Positions 43,634 to 52,884 of a DNA stretch of 64,000 bases are shown piece after piece (positions within the stretch are counted from its first letter, which is position 1; each line of letters begins with the position of its first letter). Below the pieces are notes generated by a model. That model was not told the origin of the DNA, did no database searches, and saw nothing but the letters and a program-made list of their open reading frames with translations. The position numbers and the translations under genes were made by a program. This stretch comes from JAEYFP01 sp047602645. Lineage in GTDB: Bacteria; Bacillota; Clostridia; Lachnospirales; Lachnospiraceae. The stretch lies in contig JASGGU010000002.1 in NCBI GenBank assembly GCA_047602645.1, positions 62,001-126,000 of the forward strand. The letters are read 5' to 3'.

Positions 43634-44416
43634 ATGAAGGATAGGATACTGCTTTTTATACCGGCATATAATTGCCAGAAACAGATCATCAGAGTGCTCG
43701 GACAGCTTGATTCGGATATGATGCACTATATTACCGAGGTTATTGTTGTGAACAATCGAAGCACGGATGATACGGAGCTTGTCGTGAAGGGCTTTATTGA
43801 TCGGCATCCGAACGTTCCGGTAAAGCTTCTTAGGAATAAAGAGAATTACGGACTTGGAGGCTCGCACAAGGTTGCTTTTTCCTATGCAAAGGACCGGGGG
43901 TTTGATTATGTCATCGTCCTGCATGGAGATGATCAGGGGCGGCTGGAGGATTTTCTTCCGGTGTTAAAGAGCCGTTACTATGCGAAGCATGACTGTGTGC
44001 TTGGTGCGCGCTTTATGAGGGGCTCAAAACTCGAAGGCTATTCGGCATTTCGAACCTTCGGGAATTTTGTTTATGATTTTTTGTTTGCGGCCGTTGTCAG
44101 AAAGCGAATCTTTGATCTGGGCTCGGGCTTGAATATATATAGTGTCAATATGCTGAAAAATGAATATTATAAAAAATTTCCCGACAACCTGATGTTCAAT
44201 TACTGCATGATTCTCGCAAGTGAGTACTACAGACAGGATATTCGCTTTTTCCCTGTTTCGTGGCGTGAGGAGGATCAGGTGTCCAATGTGAAAATGGTCG
44301 ATCAGGCCGTTAGCGTATTAAAAATGCTGGCTGATTATTACAGGGATCCGGCAGTGATCAATAACGACTACAGAGAAAAAGAAATAGAAATATATGAGGC
44401 AGATATAATCGCATGA
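43634..44416 (+). CDS. GT2 glycosyltransferase (DPM1/DPG-synthase-like)
   Basis: A 260-residue GT2 enzyme with LLFIPAYNCQKQI at the start, VVNNRSTDDTE, the YVIVLHGDDQGRLED metal-binding region and LGARFMRGSKLEGYS. It has no transmembrane helices. It is coupled by a 4-nt overlap to an LPG-synthase-like membrane protein. GT2 plus a flippase-like membrane protein is the usual pair for making and moving a polyprenyl-phosphate sugar, so that role is likely but not proven. GGAGAGATACG precedes the ATG. Confidence 0.82.
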   Translation: MKDRILLFIPAYNCQKQIIRVLGQLDSDMMHYITEVIVVNNRSTDDTELVVKGFIDRHPNVPVKLLRNKENYGLGGSHKVAFSYAKDRGFDYVIVLHGDDQGRLEDFLPVLKSRYYAKHDCVLGARFMRGSKLEGYSAFRTFGNFVYDFLFAAVVRKRIFDLGSGLNIYSVNMLKNEYYKKFPDNLMFNYCMILASEYYRQDIRFFPVSWREEDQVSNVKMVDQAVSVLKMLADYYRDPAVINNDYREKEIEIYEADIIA

Positions 44417-45180
44417 GAATGAATGGAGTATGGATGATACCGCTGCTGTTTGCCGGCTTTCTCGCAGTTCATCTTGTAAAGATGATGCGGCTGTATCTGG
44501 TGCTGCTTGAACAAAAAATAGAATTTAGACGGTTTGTGTCCGCGTATTTGCGGACAACGCTGTTGAATCTGCTCATCCCGTTTAAGCTCGGGGAGCTTTA
44601 CCGTGTTTACACCTTTTCCAGAATGACAAAAAGTGTGCAAATCGGCTTGTTCAGTGTGGTTGTGGACCGCTTTTTTGATACGATGGCACTCGTCCTCATT
44701 TTATTGCCGTTCCAGCTGCTTGTCTCAGGGCATCTCACACTGCCCGCATTGTTTCTTGCATTGTTTGTCGTTGTGATTCTGTTTATATTTTGGATATTTC
44801 CGTCGGTTTACGGATATTTGAACAACTATATTATTACAAGCCGCAGTTCCAAACGTTCACTTGCTGTGCTGCGGGGACTGGATGTGTTAAAGCGGGGCTA
44901 TGACTATGTGAAAGAACTTGTTTCGGGAAGGTATGCCCTGATGCTTCTGCTGTCATTTTGTGCATGGCTGTCGGAGAGTGCCGTTCTGTACGGTGTTGCG
45001 GGACTTTATGGTATTCCGTTTACGACGGCGACATTTTCGGATTATATTTCTTCCATCCTGTCTGCGACTCATCATTCGCTTATGCGTATTTATACGTTTT
45101 GGAGTATTGTGCTGATATCGGTCTTTACGCTGGCATCACTTATTGTCCTGCTGTTTGCGCGGACCGGAAGCAGAAAATGA
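44413..45180 (+). CDS. LPG-synthase-like (UPF0104) membrane protein
   Basis: A 255-residue protein with seven hydrophobic helices. RTTLLNLLIPFKLGELYRVY and VVVDRFFDTMALVL follow the conserved patterns of the lysylphosphatidylglycerol synthase membrane region (the second corresponds to its E/D-R-x-x-D site). Members near glycosyltransferases are proposed lipid-sugar flippases. It is shorter than usual (about 300 residues), lacking one or two helices. It is translationally coupled to the GT2 gene before it, which supports joint function. Confidence 0.7.
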   Translation: MRMNGVWMIPLLFAGFLAVHLVKMMRLYLVLLEQKIEFRRFVSAYLRTTLLNLLIPFKLGELYRVYTFSRMTKSVQIGLFSVVVDRFFDTMALVLILLPFQLLVSGHLTLPALFLALFVVVILFIFWIFPSVYGYLNNYIITSRSSKRSLAVLRGLDVLKRGYDYVKELVSGRYALMLLLSFCAWLSESAVLYGVAGLYGIPFTTATFSDYISSILSATHHSLMRIYTFWSIVLISVFTLASLIVLLFARTGSRK

Positions 45181-45208
45181 GTCATAGTTTAATTCTGGGG
45201 AGCAGATC

Positions 45209-46639
45209 ATGAAAAAGATCATTGTCATTTATGATGATTCGCGAAAGCCGAATCAGGAAATCAAAAATATCACAGGTAAAAAGAGCTTCGGCAATACGAT
45301 TTTTAAACGCATTTCCTTAAAGAAACGCATGGAGGCTCTTTTGCTTAAGGAACCGGTTGTTCTCCGGTTTTTGGAAGAGGAAGCATTAAAGGGGCAGAAG
45401 GAATTGACTGGGAGTGATGTAAAGCAAGTCGTTTTTCGGTTGTTCTCTGATTTTGGCATCGCATCTAAGTCTTCTCTTGGAATTTTGCTTGATAAGGCGT
45501 GTTATGTGAACAAAAATTATCGTGTTGTATGCGACGGGCGCACGGCAGCGGTCATTTACACCGATTATGGACAATACCTGGCGGCGCAGGATGAACAAAC
45601 GGCGGAGAGTTTTGAGAAAATCGAGACAGATGTGTTTGTAGATTTGTCAAACGTCAGTCATTTCAGACAGTTTATTACAAGTGGTTTTGATGCACGCTTT
45701 TTCAATGCGCTGTCCGGAGATAATTACACAGTGGTAAAGCGCTCGAACAACGCTGAAAAACTGTGTGCCGAGTATGAATTTTATGCACTGCTTCCCGATG
45801 AGATGAAAATGTGGTTTGTGATGCCGTTTGATTTTAAGGAGGAGGATAAAATTGCTTCCTATACGATGCAGCGATATCATATGACGGATCTTGCGATTCG
45901 CTATGTGCATGGAGCGATCACCGAGGAAGAATTTGGGGATATTTTGGAAAAATTGTTTCATTTCATCCGCACGAGGAAGCAGAAGCAAGTTTTGGCGGAG
46001 GAATACGAACAGGCGGCAGAAGCGCTTTATATCGGTAAGGTGGAAAGACGCCTCCAAAGACTGAAGGAATTGCCGCAGTTTGATTCCATAGAAGCCCTTC
46101 TGAAAGCAGGGACAAATTATAACGGGATTGATGCGGTGTTTGAGGCATATAAACAGATTTATGGAGAAATCACAGCGGGCAGGCATTTTCAGACTGTTCT
46201 GGTGGTGGGACACGGTGATCTTTGTTTTTCCAATATATTGTACGGAAGAGAAGCGTCTCTTTTAAAGCTCATCGACCCTAAGGGGGCGACGGACGAGGCA
46301 TCTCTTTATATGAATCCTTACTATGATCTGGCGAAACTGTCGCATTCCATCTGCGGAAGCTATGATTATTTTAACAGCGGTCTCTTTGAAATCGAGCTTG
46401 ATGAGCATATGCGGTTCCGGCTGACAGTGGATTGTGACAATGAGCACTATATCCGCATTTTTAAAGAGTATCTGAAAAACAACGGTCTGGACTACAGGCT
46501 GATCAGGCTGTATGAGGCATCCTTATTTTTATCGATGCTGCCGCTGCATATTGACAGAGAAAAAAAGGTGTTTGCATTTTTACTGAATGCGTTGAACATT
46601 CTTGAAGAACTGGGGGAAAACGAATGCTTGAAGGAATGA
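45209..46639 (+). CDS. APH-like small-molecule kinase
   Basis: A 476-residue protein. The C-terminal half (about 200-460) is an aminoglycoside-phosphotransferase-type kinase domain, with the catalytic loop VGHGDLCFSNILY (His-Gly-Asp to Asn) near residue 334 and the metal-binding Asp in LLKLIDPKGA near residue 355. The first 170 residues are unassigned. GGGGAGCAGATC precedes the ATG. It overlaps a HAD gene by 16 nt, and a nucleotidyltransferase gene follows with no gap. The three probably phosphorylate, trim and activate one sugar or polyol for the polysaccharide; antibiotic resistance is unlikely here. Confidence 0.72.
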   Translation: MKKIIVIYDDSRKPNQEIKNITGKKSFGNTIFKRISLKKRMEALLLKEPVVLRFLEEEALKGQKELTGSDVKQVVFRLFSDFGIASKSSLGILLDKACYVNKNYRVVCDGRTAAVIYTDYGQYLAAQDEQTAESFEKIETDVFVDLSNVSHFRQFITSGFDARFFNALSGDNYTVVKRSNNAEKLCAEYEFYALLPDEMKMWFVMPFDFKEEDKIASYTMQRYHMTDLAIRYVHGAITEEEFGDILEKLFHFIRTRKQKQVLAEEYEQAAEALYIGKVERRLQRLKELPQFDSIEALLKAGTNYNGIDAVFEAYKQIYGEITAGRHFQTVLVVGHGDLCFSNILYGREASLLKLIDPKGATDEASLYMNPYYDLAKLSHSICGSYDYFNSGLFEIELDEHMRFRLTVDCDNEHYIRIFKEYLKNNGLDYRLIRLYEASLFLSMLPLHIDREKKVFAFLLNALNILEELGENECLKE

Positions 46640-47016
46640 GCTTTATTTTTGATATTGACGGGACAATCTGTCCGATTAAGAAAAAAGACGAGCAATATGC
46701 AGATCTGGTCCCATATCCGGAAATGGTCGGAAAAATCCGTGCTTATAAGGACCAGGGTGCGAAAATTATTTTATTTACATCCAGGAATATGAACAGTTAT
46801 CAGGGCAATATCGGCATGATTAACGCAAATACAGCAAAAGTTATTCTGGCATGGCTGGAGAAATGGCAAATTCCTTATGATGAAATCATTTACGGAAAGC
46901 CGTGGCCGGGACATCGGGGCTTTTATGTCGACGATCGGACCGTGCGTCCGGATGAATTTCTGAAGCTGTCTGTAGAGGATCTGGATGAATTGTGTAAAAA
47001 AAGCAGGTGTGATTAA
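46624..47016 (+). CDS. Small HAD-superfamily phosphatase
   Basis: A 130-residue HAD protein. Motif I is FDIDGTIC near residue 9, with the nucleophile and acid Asp. Motif II is LFTSRNM with Ser or Thr, and motif IV is YVDDRTVRP. No large cap domain fits in this length, as in the small capsule-associated HAD phosphatases. The gene starts inside the end of the kinase gene (GGGG before the ATG) and ends directly before the nucleotidyltransferase, so the order matches kinase, phosphatase, nucleotidyltransferase pathways such as GDP-heptose synthesis. Confidence 0.78.
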   Translation: MLEGMSFIFDIDGTICPIKKKDEQYADLVPYPEMVGKIRAYKDQGAKIILFTSRNMNSYQGNIGMINANTAKVILAWLEKWQIPYDEIIYGKPWPGHRGFYVDDRTVRPDEFLKLSVEDLDELCKKSRCD

Positions 47017-47760
47017 ATGATGGAAGTCGTGATTACAATGGCGGGCATCGGCTCCCGGTTTAAAAAGGCGGGCTATCAGGTACCGAAATATCAGATTGAG
47101 GCATGCGGCAGGACACTGTTTGAGTGGTCGATGGAAAGCCTGGCCGGTCTTTATGAGGAATCGAATACATATTTTTTTATTGTGCGCAGAGAGGATGATG
47201 CCTCCGGCTTCATAACGGAAAAATGCCGGGCGGCAGGCATTCGAAACTTCAGGGTGATTGAACTTGACAAACAGACTGACGGACAGGCAACAACGGCGAT
47301 GCTTGCAAAGGAATATTGGAATAAAAGCGAGCCGCTGCTCATTTATAATATTGATACGTATGTGGAGGCCGGTGAAATGCAGACAGAGCAGTTTGCGGGG
47401 GACGGCTTTATTCCATGCTTTCACGCAGAAGGAAATCACTGGAGCTTCGTGAAGCTGGACGGAGAAGGAAATGCGGTTGAGGTGCGGGAAAAGCAGCGCA
47501 TTTCCGACAACTGCACGTTGGGCGCTTACTACTTTAAAAGCTGCGGTTTGTATGAGCGGCTTTACGAGGAATTTTATTCGGGAAATGGAAATCTTGAAAA
47601 GGGCGAAAAATATGTGGCACCGCTCTATAACTATTTGATCGGGCAAGGCGGCGAGGTCAGGATTTCGGTAATTGATAAAAAAAAGGTGCATGTGCTTGGG
47701 ACACCAGAGGAATTGCAGGTATTTCAGAATGAATATCAAAATTGCCAATCGGCTGAATAA
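47017..47760 (+). CDS. NTP-transferase-family nucleotidyltransferase
   Basis: A 247-residue protein starting VVITMAGIGSRFKKAGY, the nucleotide-binding loop of sugar-phosphate nucleotidyltransferases in a relaxed form (AGxGxRF). The segment VPKYQIEACGRTLFEWS follows, with the Lys of the family, and LLIYNIDTYV holds the metal-binding Asp. It should join a nucleotide to the phosphorylated product of the kinase and HAD enzymes upstream. It is not a second RmlA: the loop and length differ. Its last 32 nt overlap the next GT2 gene. Confidence 0.8.
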   Translation: MMEVVITMAGIGSRFKKAGYQVPKYQIEACGRTLFEWSMESLAGLYEESNTYFFIVRREDDASGFITEKCRAAGIRNFRVIELDKQTDGQATTAMLAKEYWNKSEPLLIYNIDTYVEAGEMQTEQFAGDGFIPCFHAEGNHWSFVKLDGEGNAVEVREKQRISDNCTLGAYYFKSCGLYERLYEEFYSGNGNLEKGEKYVAPLYNYLIGQGGEVRISVIDKKKVHVLGTPEELQVFQNEYQNCQSAE

Positions 47761-49195
47761 ACAGAATATCGAACGGGGCATTCATTATTTAAAGCGAAAC
47801 GGCCTTTATGAGACGTTTTATAAGGCGGTGGAACGGCTGAACCGGGACGGGGATGAGGAGGATTATTCCCGGCTGTTTACAGGCTCCCTGCCTACGCGGG
47901 AGGAGCTTGAGGAGCAGCGCGGGAGCAGCTTTACACACCGCTACAAAATCAGTATTCTTGTGCCGGCCTATGAGACGGATGTAGGATTTTTAGAGCAGAT
48001 GCTGGAATCGGTGATCTATCAGACATATGATAACTGGGAGCTTTGCATTGCCGACGGCAGTGCGGGCGATCAGGTAAAAAAAACGGTTATGGGGATGATT
48101 GGCCGGTTTGGGGATCTTACAGGCTGCAATCGAATTAAATACCAGAAGCTTGAAAAGAATCTGGGTATTTCGGAAAATACAAATGCGGCGCTCGCAATGG
48201 CGACAGGCGAATATATCGGTCTGCTTGACCATGACGATCTGCTTGTACCGAGCGCACTGTATGAAGTGATGTCAGCCCTGGAGGCGGGACTTTACAGGGA
48301 AGGGAATGTTTACCAAAACCGAATCAGCGCGCTTTATTCCGATGAGGACAAAATCGATGCGGCAGGAAAAACCTACTTTGACTACCATAAAAAGCCGGAT
48401 TTTGATATTGATCTGCTTAGAAGCAACAATTATATCTGCCATTTCTTTGTCGTGCGTTCGGAACTGGCTGAGCACACCGGCGGCTTTTTGAGTGAATATA
48501 ACGGTGCGCAGGATCACGATTTTATTTTTCGATGTGTGGAAAATTTATCGCCGCAGGAGGTACACCATATTCCGAAGGTGCTTTACCACTGGCGCGCGCA
48601 TGAAACATCTACAGCGGATAATCCGGAGAGTAAGATTTATGCCTACGAGGCCGGAAAGAGGGCGATCGAAGATCATCTGGAACGAATGGGACTGGAGGCG
48701 GAGGTGATATACACACCGCATCTGGGTTTTTTCAGGGTGAAATACATGGTGCGAAATGCCAGGGTGCGCCTCATTTCCAAGGAAGCCTGGGATGTCATGA
48801 CAAGAGAAGATATTGACGGCATCGAGGAGGATTATATGATGATCCTTGCCGATAATTTAAAACCTCTGACAAAGGATTGGCAGGCAGAGCTTGCGAGTCA
48901 CCTCGAGAGGAAAGAGGTTGGCGCCGTAGGCGGAAAGATCTATGATAAAAATTTTAGGATTGAGAGCGCCGGTTATTCAAGAAATGAAGAAGGAAGACTT
49001 GTCGCAAATTTCAGATGCATGAACGGGCATTATTCCGGGTACCTGCACCGCGCGTCTTTGCAGCAGCAGGTGGAGGGAGTCGCACTTGACTGTATGATGA
49101 TTAAAAAGAAGGCAATTGAGGGCGAAGAAAAGCTGATAATGTCCAAGGATTATATTGTTGTATATGATCCGTATGCGGAATTTAAAAGAAAGTAA
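47729..49195 (+). CDS. GT2 glycosyltransferase with a degenerate second domain
   Basis: A 488-residue protein. The first domain (about 70-340) is complete: ISILVPAYETDVGFL, LCIADGSAG, LGISENTNAALA and LLDHDDLL. It is closest in layout to domain 1 of the 36119 gene. A second region (about 360-470) resembles a GT2 middle (DYMMILADNLKPLT, VGAVGGKIYDKNFRIESAG) but lacks both the nucleotide-binding start and the acidic catalytic motif. ATG 47729 lies inside the previous gene with a poor ribosome site; the frame continues upstream to a TTG at 47672, which is less likely. Confidence 0.8.
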   Translation: MNIKIANRLNKQNIERGIHYLKRNGLYETFYKAVERLNRDGDEEDYSRLFTGSLPTREELEEQRGSSFTHRYKISILVPAYETDVGFLEQMLESVIYQTYDNWELCIADGSAGDQVKKTVMGMIGRFGDLTGCNRIKYQKLEKNLGISENTNAALAMATGEYIGLLDHDDLLVPSALYEVMSALEAGLYREGNVYQNRISALYSDEDKIDAAGKTYFDYHKKPDFDIDLLRSNNYICHFFVVRSELAEHTGGFLSEYNGAQDHDFIFRCVENLSPQEVHHIPKVLYHWRAHETSTADNPESKIYAYEAGKRAIEDHLERMGLEAEVIYTPHLGFFRVKYMVRNARVRLISKEAWDVMTREDIDGIEEDYMMILADNLKPLTKDWQAELASHLERKEVGAVGGKIYDKNFRIESAGYSRNEEGRLVANFRCMNGHYSGYLHRASLQQQVEGVALDCMMIKKKAIEGEEKLIMSKDYIVVYDPYAEFKRK

Positions 49196-49209
49196 CAGGC
49201 AGGTGGGGA

Positions 49210-50166
49210 ATGATACAGATCACAATTATTATACCAAATTATAACGGAACGGCTTATATCGAGGATTGCCTGAATTCTCTGAGGGAGCAGACCTACCGGG
49301 AATTTACGGTCTGTGTCGTGGATAATGATTCTAAGGATGGCAGTGCGGAAATTGTGGAGCGGAAGTTCCCGGAGGTGACGCTTGTGCGCCTGTCTCAGAA
49401 TTTTGGCTTTTCCCGCGCAGTAAATGAGGGCATCAAACGGACAAATGTGCCCTATGTTATTTTGCTGAACAACGATACGAAGGCAGAGCCGGATTTTGTG
49501 AAGGAGCTGTATGAGGCAATCATAAAGGACGAACGTATATTTTCAGTCGGTGCCAAAATGCTGCAGATGCACAGGCCCCAGCTGATCGATGATGCGGGGG
49601 ATCTGTATTGTGCTCTCGGATGGGCATTTGCGCTTGGAAAGGACTTAAATAAGCGGCATTATGAGAAAGAGGCCGATGTGTTTTCAGCCTGTGCGGGCGC
49701 GGCTATTTACCGCAGAGCGCTGTTTGAGCAGTTCGGCTATTTTGACGAATTCCATTTTTCCTATCTGGAGGATGTGGATATCGGCTATCGGGCCAGAATC
49801 AGCGGTTACAAAAATCGCTATACGCCGAAGGCTGTTGTCTATCATGCCGGCAGCGGCGTGACCGGCTCGCGCTACAATCCTTTTAAAATCAGGCTGGCCG
49901 CGCGCAACAGCTGGTATGTGATCTATAAAAATATGCCGATGGGACAGATTATTTTGAACCTTCCGTTTCTTTTGGTCGGCTTTGGGATCAAAGCACTGTT
50001 TTTTCTATTAAAAGGCTATGGAAGAGAGTATCTTTCCGGTATGAAACGGGGCTATCTTATGTGTACGCAGGGGAAAAAATACCCATATTCGGCGCGCTAC
50101 TTTAAAAATTATGTACGCATTCAGCTGGAACTTTGGCTCAATTTGTTCAGGCGGGTTTTTGGCTGA
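49210..50166 (+). CDS. GT2 rhamnosyltransferase-like glycosyltransferase
   Basis: A 318-residue enzyme of the WbbL-like group. It has ITIIIPNYNGTAYIEDCL at the start, VVDNDSKDGS, NFGFSRAVNEGI, the VILLNNDTKAEP metal-binding region and FHFSYLEDVDIGYRARISGY with the catalytic acid. A hydrophobic stretch near residue 255 may anchor it at the membrane. AGGTGGGGA precedes the ATG. It ends the long run of glycan genes before a promoter region at about 50216. Rhamnose as donor is likely from family and from the rml genes. Confidence 0.87.
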   Translation: MIQITIIIPNYNGTAYIEDCLNSLREQTYREFTVCVVDNDSKDGSAEIVERKFPEVTLVRLSQNFGFSRAVNEGIKRTNVPYVILLNNDTKAEPDFVKELYEAIIKDERIFSVGAKMLQMHRPQLIDDAGDLYCALGWAFALGKDLNKRHYEKEADVFSACAGAAIYRRALFEQFGYFDEFHFSYLEDVDIGYRARISGYKNRYTPKAVVYHAGSGVTGSRYNPFKIRLAARNSWYVIYKNMPMGQIILNLPFLLVGFGIKALFFLLKGYGREYLSGMKRGYLMCTQGKKYPYSARYFKNYVRIQLELWLNLFRRVFG

Positions 50167-50215
50167 AAATAGATTTTTTTAAGAGTTTTTTAAGAAATTG
50201 ATTAGGGGATATTTG

Positions 50216-50244
50216 TTGCCCTTTGAGGCGATTTATTGTATATT
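50216..50244 (+). promoter_or_regulatory. Promoter for the phosphoglycosyltransferase/LCP genes
   Basis: TTGCCC, a 17-bp spacer, then TATATT. The start would be near 50251. A second possible -10 (TATAGT, 50261-50266) has a -35 only at a 19-bp spacing. Confidence 0.45.
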
Positions 50245-50263
50245 TATTAAATAGTTGTCGTAT

Positions 50264-50278
50264 AGTCACTGTGTGACT
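50264..50278. promoter_or_regulatory. Perfect AGTCAC-TGT-GTGACT dyad, candidate operator
   Basis: Six-base perfect arms around TGT, in the leader just after the predicted start and overlapping the alternative TATAGT box. The position suits a repressor site. It is short, so chance is possible. Confidence 0.35.
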
Positions 50279-50315
50279 GATGACGATGAATACCGCCCCC
50301 AAAATGGAGAATGCT

Positions 50316-51716
50316 ATGATTAAAGATAATCAGAGAATATTCAACAGACTTCATGTAGTGATTGATGCGATGGTTGTCTTGCTGTCCTATATGTTTGCCT
50401 GGTTTTTGAAATTCAAGAGCGGGCTTTTGGATGCTGAATCGGGTTTGCCCATGCAAACCTATTTTATGGCACTTTATTTTATTGTTCCCGGTTATATGCT
50501 GCTGTATTATCAGTTCGACCTCTATAATTCGAAGAGGGCGGCCGGCAGGAAGCGGGAGCTGTTCAACATTATCAGGGCCAACGCGCTCGGGCTTATCGCC
50601 TTCATGGTTGTACTCTATGTGATCAACCAGCCGCATTTCTCCCGTGAGATGATTTTTATTTTTGGAGCGGTCAATATTGTTGCGGCGGCGTTTGTCAGAA
50701 ATGTAATCCGGTATCTGCTGCGCTTTTTCAGACGTAAAGGGTATAATTTAAAATACGTACTGCTTGTGGGCTATTCAAAATCGGCGGAGTCCTATATTAA
50801 TAGAATCCGGCTGAATCCCCAGTGGGGCTATGTGGTCAGAGGCATTCTGGATGATCATGTGGAGCACGGAACAACATATAAGGGTGTCAAGGTGCTTGGA
50901 AGGATTGATAATTTATTTGTCATCCTGCCGGAAAACAAGCTGGATGAAATCGCGATTACCCTGAGTCTTGAAGAATACGGCAGATTGAAGGAAATTGTGG
51001 CGCTGTGCGAAAAATCCGGTGTGCATACGAAGTTTATTCCCGACTATGACGGTATCATTCCGAACAGACCATACACGGAGGATCTGGAAGGACTTCCCGT
51101 CATTAATATCCGCCATGTTCCGCTTACAAATACGTTAAATATTCTCGCAAAGAGAGTCGTTGACATCGTCGGCTCATTTTGCGGTATTATTGTGTCCTCT
51201 CCGATTATGCTCATTGCGGCGCTCGCAATCAAGCTGACCTCGAAAGGCCCTGTAATTTTTGCGCAGGAGCGTGTGGGACTGCATAATAAGCCTTATCAAA
51301 TGTATAAATTCCGCACAATGTACGTGCAGGAGGAAGAAGAGGAGCAGAAGGCATGGACGGTAAAGGATGATCCAAGAGTTACCAGAATCGGTAAATTTTT
51401 AAGAAGGACGAGCATTGATGAGCTGCCGCAGCTGTTTAACATTCTGCTTGGGCAGATGAGTCTTGTCGGACCGAGGCCGGAAAGACCGATGTTTGTGGAA
51501 AAATTCAGGGAAGAAATTCCTCGTTATATGGTAAAGCATCAAGTGCGTCCGGGACTTACCGGCTGGGCGCAAATAAATGGGCTGCGCGGCGATACTTCTA
51601 TTGAAAAGCGGGTAGAATATGATTTATATTATATAGAAAATTGGACGATGGGATTCGATATTAAGATTATGTTTTTGACAATTTTCAGAGGATTTATCAA
51701 TGAAAATGCATATTAG
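50316..51716 (+). CDS. Polyprenyl glycosylphosphotransferase (initiating enzyme)
   Basis: A 466-residue protein. Four helices fill about residues 10-130, a Rossmann-like CoA-binding-type domain follows (about 140-260), another helix (about 285-305) leads to the catalytic bacterial sugar transferase domain with AQERVGLHNKPYQMYKFRTM, SIDELPQLFNIL, SLVGPRPERP and RPGLTGWAQ. It loads the first sugar phosphate on undecaprenyl phosphate (WbaP/CpsE group). ATG 50316 follows GGAG at a 6-nt distance; upstream ATGs at 50280 and 50286 lack a site. Confidence 0.93.
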   Translation: MIKDNQRIFNRLHVVIDAMVVLLSYMFAWFLKFKSGLLDAESGLPMQTYFMALYFIVPGYMLLYYQFDLYNSKRAAGRKRELFNIIRANALGLIAFMVVLYVINQPHFSREMIFIFGAVNIVAAAFVRNVIRYLLRFFRRKGYNLKYVLLVGYSKSAESYINRIRLNPQWGYVVRGILDDHVEHGTTYKGVKVLGRIDNLFVILPENKLDEIAITLSLEEYGRLKEIVALCEKSGVHTKFIPDYDGIIPNRPYTEDLEGLPVINIRHVPLTNTLNILAKRVVDIVGSFCGIIVSSPIMLIAALAIKLTSKGPVIFAQERVGLHNKPYQMYKFRTMYVQEEEEEQKAWTVKDDPRVTRIGKFLRRTSIDELPQLFNILLGQMSLVGPRPERPMFVEKFREEIPRYMVKHQVRPGLTGWAQINGLRGDTSIEKRVEYDLYYIENWTMGFDIKIMFLTIFRGFINENAY

Positions 51717-51746
51717 AGAAATGTAAAACAAGAGGTGTGAGATAAC

Positions 51747-52868
51747 ATGGCGGAAAGAAGACATACAGAAAATACGAAAAGAAGTTCCTCTGGCGGAAGA
51801 GGCGGCGCGGCTGCAGCAAAGCGTAAAAAAGCAAAGAAGAAAAAGAGAATTGCTTTGTTTATTCTGGAATTTTTAGTGCTTGCAATTATGATCATCGTAC
51901 TTTTTGTCATCCAGAAAATGGATAAGATTGACGTACAGGAAATAGATGAAGAGGATATTGTGATTAATGAAGAGGTTACGGAAATGGATTCGCTGAAGGG
52001 GTATAAAAATGTGGCGCTGTTCGGTGTTGACATCAGCAAGAATAATAACCTCGGCAAAGGAGCAAGAACCGATACGATTATGCTCTTGAGCTTAAATGAG
52101 GATACCGGAGATGCGAAGATCGTGTCCGTTTACAGAGATACTTATTTGAATGTTGGTAATGACAGCTACAACAAGGCCAACTCCGCTTATGCAAAGGGCG
52201 GTCCCGAGCAGGCGATTAATATGCTGAATATGAATCTCGATTTGAATATTACCGATTATGTGACGATTGATTTTCGTGCGCTGACAAAGGCCATTGATGC
52301 ACTCGGCGGCATTGAGATTGACGTGCAGCCGGAGGAGATCGAGCATTTGAACAACTATCAGATTGGTACACAGGAGGTTACGGGTGGAGAGATCGTCCCT
52401 GTTAAGGAATCGGGCCTTCAAACGTTAAATGGTTTGCAGGCGACATCCTATTGCAGAATCCGTTACACGGCGGGTGACGATTTCAAGAGGACGGAGCGTC
52501 AGCGTACGGTGCTCCAGGAGGTTGCGAAAAAGGCGAAGCAGTCAGATATCGCAACGCTGAATAATATTATTAATGATGTATTCCCTATGATCTCCACGAG
52601 CTTTTCGACTACGGAAATGCTTGGCTATGCCGCAGATTTCATGAAATATAATATTGCGGACACGGCAGGCTTCCCGTTTGAACGCGGTACCGGCAAGATG
52701 GGGAAGGTCGGAAGCAGCGTTGTTCCGAAGGATTTAGCGGCTAATGTCACACAGCTTCATCAGCTCCTGTTTGGGGAGGAAGAGGCGGTCTATACGCCGT
52801 CGGCAACAGTGCAGGAAATCAGCAGTAAAATAGCGTCGGATGCATCGAACTACTCCATCAGCTATTGA
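51747..52868 (+). CDS. LytR-CpsA-Psr family glycopolymer-peptidoglycan ligase
   Basis: A 373-residue protein. A basic Lys/Arg-rich cytoplasmic start is followed by one helix (about 34-53). The LCP domain (about 85-300) has LFGVDISKNN, the ARTDTIMLLSL motif with conserved Arg-Thr-Asp, IVSVYRDTYLN and DYVTIDFRALTKAIDALGG, and later RYTAGDDFKRTERQR with the Arg pair. LCP enzymes transfer the finished polymer from its lipid to peptidoglycan outside the membrane. It follows the initiating transferase in the same operon, so first and last steps of assembly lie together. AGAGGTGTGAG precedes the ATG. Confidence 0.94.
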   Translation: MAERRHTENTKRSSSGGRGGAAAAKRKKAKKKKRIALFILEFLVLAIMIIVLFVIQKMDKIDVQEIDEEDIVINEEVTEMDSLKGYKNVALFGVDISKNNNLGKGARTDTIMLLSLNEDTGDAKIVSVYRDTYLNVGNDSYNKANSAYAKGGPEQAINMLNMNLDLNITDYVTIDFRALTKAIDALGGIEIDVQPEEIEHLNNYQIGTQEVTGGEIVPVKESGLQTLNGLQATSYCRIRYTAGDDFKRTERQRTVLQEVAKKAKQSDIATLNNIINDVFPMISTSFSTTEMLGYAADFMKYNIADTAGFPFERGTGKMGKVGSSVVPKDLAANVTQLHQLLFGEEEAVYTPSATVQEISSKIASDASNYSISY

Positions 52869-52884
52869 TGAAACGGAGAGGAAT

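Noticed and set aside
45209..46639. Aminoglycoside resistance by the APH-like kinase
   Set aside because: The kinase motif is real, but the gene is coupled to a HAD and a nucleotidyltransferase inside a polysaccharide locus, and the long N-terminal region does not match resistance enzymes.
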